From JANWYT01 sp034432435 (GTDB taxonomy: Bacteria > Chloroflexota > Anaerolineae > Aggregatilineales > Phototrophicaceae), in NCBI GenBank assembly GCA_034432435.1, contig DAOUBS010000149.1, forward strand, positions 1 through 17,019: 17,019 nt of DNA, in the 5' to 3' direction. Positions 15,220 through 17,019 of this stretch are shown here, one piece after another. The stretch's first letter is position 1. The number at the start of each line of letters is the position of its first letter. A model generated the notes under the pieces. The model ran no database searches. It had not been told where the DNA came from and worked only from the letters and a program-made list of their open reading frames with translations. The position numbers and the translations under genes are program-made.

Positions 15220-15254
15220 GGTGATTATCTACGTCTGCAAGTGGTGATTATCTA
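15220..15254. repeat. 12-bp direct repeat pair, possible operator
   Basis: GGTGATTATCTA occurs at 15220-15231 and again, identical, at 15243-15254. The 23-bp spacing is about two helical turns, placing both copies on one DNA face, as expected for a cooperative regulator. One copy overlaps the candidate folD -10 box. The regulator is unknown. Confidence 0.6.
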
Positions 15255-15275
15255 AATGTAAATAGGTTTTTACAA
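15247..15275 (-). promoter_or_regulatory. Candidate sigma-70 type promoter for folD
   Basis: On the minus strand TTGTAA (15275-15270) is followed after 17 bp by GATAAT (15252-15247): 4/6 and 5/6 matches to the -35 and -10 consensus. The -10 lies inside the distal copy of the 12-bp direct repeat, so a protein binding there would block it. It would give a leader of roughly 55 nt. It is a visual match only. Confidence 0.4.
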
Positions 15276-15288
15276 GACATGACAAGAC
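15272..15288. repeat. Short ACAAGAC direct repeat
   Basis: ACAAGAC occurs at 15272-15278 and 15282-15288, a 10-bp period of one helical turn, just beyond the folD -35 candidate. An outlying CTTGT at 15295-15299 is its partial inverse. At 7 bp the repeat may be chance. Confidence 0.35.
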
Positions 15289-15383
15289 TCGCACCTTGTT
15301 CTCAAGCAACATCAGGTAGACTTGTAGTGGAGTCAACAGACCTGCAACGTTGTGCTGCCCAGAGATCTGACACGGGGTTTGCT

Positions 15384-17019
15384 ATGAAACTGATGAAAAA
15401 GCAGTATCGCCTTAACATAGAAAGCGGCCAATCGCTGGTTGAGTACACGCTGATCGTGACGCTCGTCATCCTTGCCTTTGGCTTTGCGCTCGCAGCGACT
15501 GGCCCAGCCATCGGGAACGTGTTCAGCAACACGATTTTCAACCTCGTCGGCCAAGACGGAGAGATCATCGAGAACATCCCGGACCGTGCAGGCTTCTGGG
15601 GCACGGTGACGTGGGTCGCACAGCAAACGCCCGAACAAACGCCACTGGCCACACGTACCACCGTGCCGCCCACACAAACCAACACCCCGGGTCCATCCCC
15701 AACGTTCACAGACACAGCCGTACCAGCCACGCCCACCAACACCCACACGCCGGCTCCATCGCCCACACCTTTTGACCGTGGCTTTGTCGCGCCGTGGACA
15801 GACAGCGCCAACCCCGACACCTTCGTCAACTGGCGCCTCGACAACGTCAACAGCTACTTCGGCAGCGGTGACTGGTACGGCACGTACTTCCCCACCAACA
15901 ACTTCACTGGCACAGCCTTCGCCAGCGGGGAAAACCAAAACGTCATCGACCCCAGCGCCTATCAGAGGCTCGAGCAGAACTACGGCAGCGGCAGCCCCGC
16001 AGCCGGCGGCCCCGTTGATAACTTCAGCATCCGCTGGCGGCGCAATATCCTGTTAACCAGCCCAACAACGCTTTCGTTCGACGTGACCAACGTTCAAAAC
16101 GGTGGCGTGCGCGTGTTCATCGTCGGCGGCAGCTTCGGCGGCAACCCCGACCAAGTCACAGGGGAACCCGGCACATGTTCGCAGGTGGTACGGCGCGGCG
16201 GCAGCGCCGGTCAATTCGTTCGTTCGAGCGACCCCATGCGCACCAGCAACCTATCCACCGTCGCAGGGACGACCAGCCCGAACCAAGTCAACCGCAACAA
16301 CGGCTTCCACGTCATCGACGATGGCGAGGTGTCCGCGGGCCGCGCCTCGCAGTTCGAGTGCCTCGTGATTGACCGCTGGCGCACCGGTGACAACACCAGC
16401 CGTAGCATCTTCGGCGTGCAGCGCACTGTGCCTGCTGGTCAGTACACGATCATCGTGGAATACGCCCACACCAGCGGCAGCGCCCGCATCGGCGTCAACG
16501 TCAGCAATCGTCAAGGCCGCATCAACCCCGACGACACCGCCATCGACGCCGCTGGCAACCCCATCTCAGGTGGCTTCGCCAATTGCAACTTCGCTAATGT
16601 CGAGACCGAGCGTTCCGACACGCGCACGTTCATGTGGAAAGAATTCAGCACCAATTTAGGCATAGGCTTCCCAAGCCGCATGCGCTGCTACCTTGAGCTG
16701 CGCGGCTACGTCGAAGTGCCCACCGCCATGACTGACCCCAAATTTACCTTCTGGGACGCATGGGACATCCGCAATAACGTCGATCAATGGGTCGAAATTG
16801 CCGACTACGACCCCGACAACGACGGCATCTTCCGCCGTCAGGATCTCGTCTGGCAGCGCGTGTTCCTCCATCGTAACGACACCTTCAACTACAACTGGAC
16901 GTACAACGTCATCGACCTCGCCCCGTATCTAGCGTCGTCGACCAGCCGCCGCCTCGCCATCCGCTTTGGCATGGAGCGCCGCGAAGCTACCAACAACCGC
17001 ATGCTCTGGTACATCGACT
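15384..17019 (+). CDS. Flp/class III prepilin-anchored surface protein with PA14-like domain (3' end missing)
   Basis: At least 545 residues; the frame is open at the window end. The start MKLMKKQYRLNIESG is a basic prepilin leader ending at Gly15. Cleavage there would give mature QSLVEYTLI, with glutamate at +5, then a hydrophobic helix (about 18-40): the Flp/type IV pilin pattern processed by a prepilin peptidase. Residues 80-130 form a Thr/Pro linker with two similar units (TNTPGPSPT and TNTHTPAPSPT). From about 160 to 370 the order DWYGTYFPTNNFTGTAF (163-179), GSGSPAAGGPVDNFSIRWRR, GGVRVFIVGG, LVIDRWR and AGQYTIIVEYAH matches the PA14-like beta-sandwich of Chloroflexota surface proteins. 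A later beta region carries DPDNDG (476-481), like a calcium loop. True pilins are far smaller. The start is supported by GGGG six bases upstream. Antisense frames here are shadows. Confidence 0.82.
   Translation, partial: MKLMKKQYRLNIESGQSLVEYTLIVTLVILAFGFALAATGPAIGNVFSNTIFNLVGQDGEIIENIPDRAGFWGTVTWVAQQTPEQTPLATRTTVPPTQTNTPGPSPTFTDTAVPATPTNTHTPAPSPTPFDRGFVAPWTDSANPDTFVNWRLDNVNSYFGSGDWYGTYFPTNNFTGTAFASGENQNVIDPSAYQRLEQNYGSGSPAAGGPVDNFSIRWRRNILLTSPTTLSFDVTNVQNGGVRVFIVGGSFGGNPDQVTGEPGTCSQVVRRGGSAGQFVRSSDPMRTSNLSTVAGTTSPNQVNRNNGFHVIDDGEVSAGRASQFECLVIDRWRTGDNTSRSIFGVQRTVPAGQYTIIVEYAHTSGSARIGVNVSNRQGRINPDDTAIDAAGNPISGGFANCNFANVETERSDTRTFMWKEFSTNLGIGFPSRMRCYLELRGYVEVPTAMTDPKFTFWDAWDIRNNVDQWVEIADYDPDNDGIFRRQDLVWQRVFLHRNDTFNYNWTYNVIDLAPYLASSTSRRLAIRFGMERREATNNRMLWYID

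Larger units (their letters stand above)
15189..15383. promoter_or_regulatory. Divergent intergenic control region between folD and the pilin-like gene
   Basis: This 195-bp AT-richer stretch is the only substantial non-coding interval in the window and separates genes reading away from each other, so it must hold promoters for both. It contains two sets of direct repeats and a candidate folD promoter, listed separately. On the plus strand I see only a weak -10 candidate (TAGACT near 15328) and a GGGG ribosome-like site at 15374-15377, six bases before the pilin ATG. I saw no terminator-like hairpin. Confidence 0.6.

Noticed and set aside
15282..15299. ACAAG...CTTGT inverted repeat as a terminator or operator.
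   Set aside because: Only five paired bases with an eight-base loop, AT-rich and with no T-run; too weak to call.
15302..15938. Two overlapping minus-strand open frames (up to 201 aa) opposite the pilin-like gene.
   Set aside because: They are antisense to a frame with clear prepilin and PA14-like motifs, have no recognisable domain, and are Val/Gly-rich as expected from the Thr/Pro linker read backwards.

Overview
The window looks like a piece of a GC-rich Chloroflexota (Anaerolineae-like) chromosome. This is an inference from three things. It carries a bacterial coenzyme F420 gene set. It has a pilin-type 'SGQSLVEY' N-terminus joined to a Thr/Pro-rich linker of the 'TPTNT' kind. It encodes GT-C membrane proteins with a long outer C-terminal domain. 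There is no rRNA or tRNA gene, and I saw no CRISPR array or insertion sequence.

Almost everything (1-15188) lies on the minus strand: 19 genes in a row, read right to left, with no gap longer than 45 bp and many stop/start overlaps (ATGA, GTGA, TGATG). In transcription order the first block (15188-10635) is folD, an 8-oxoguanine deaminase, a Nudix protein with a second degenerate Nudix-like half, two tandem PaaI-type hotdog thioesterases and a Mug-type DNA glycosylase. The second block (10597-8894) is a polyprenyl-phosphate type GT2 glycosyltransferase, a tiny duplicated coiled-coil protein and an unnamed 155-aa protein.

The third block (8854-4216) is a compact coenzyme F420 module: npdG (F420:NADPH oxidoreductase), cofE, a stand-alone nitroreductase resembling the C-terminal half of mycobacterial FbiB, cofD, cofC, and a luciferase-like oxidoreductase of the F420-using superfamily. 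cofG/cofH (FO synthase) are not in the window. The same overlapping string continues into a GT-C membrane glycosyltransferase, xdhC, a metallophosphoesterase lacking the usual motif-I histidine, and the start of a CoxM-type FAD subunit of a molybdenum hydroxylase, cut by the window edge.

A 195-bp intergenic region (15189-15383) separates this string from the only plus-strand gene. It holds a 12-bp direct repeat at 23-bp spacing, a 7-bp direct repeat at 10-bp spacing, and a plausible folD promoter overlapping the first repeat. The plus-strand gene (15384 to beyond the window end) is the most unusual object. A Flp/class III prepilin leader and transmembrane helix are followed by a Thr/Pro linker and a large PA14-like beta-sandwich region, giving at least 545 residues. 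It would be a pilin-anchored, possibly sugar-binding or adhesive, surface protein.
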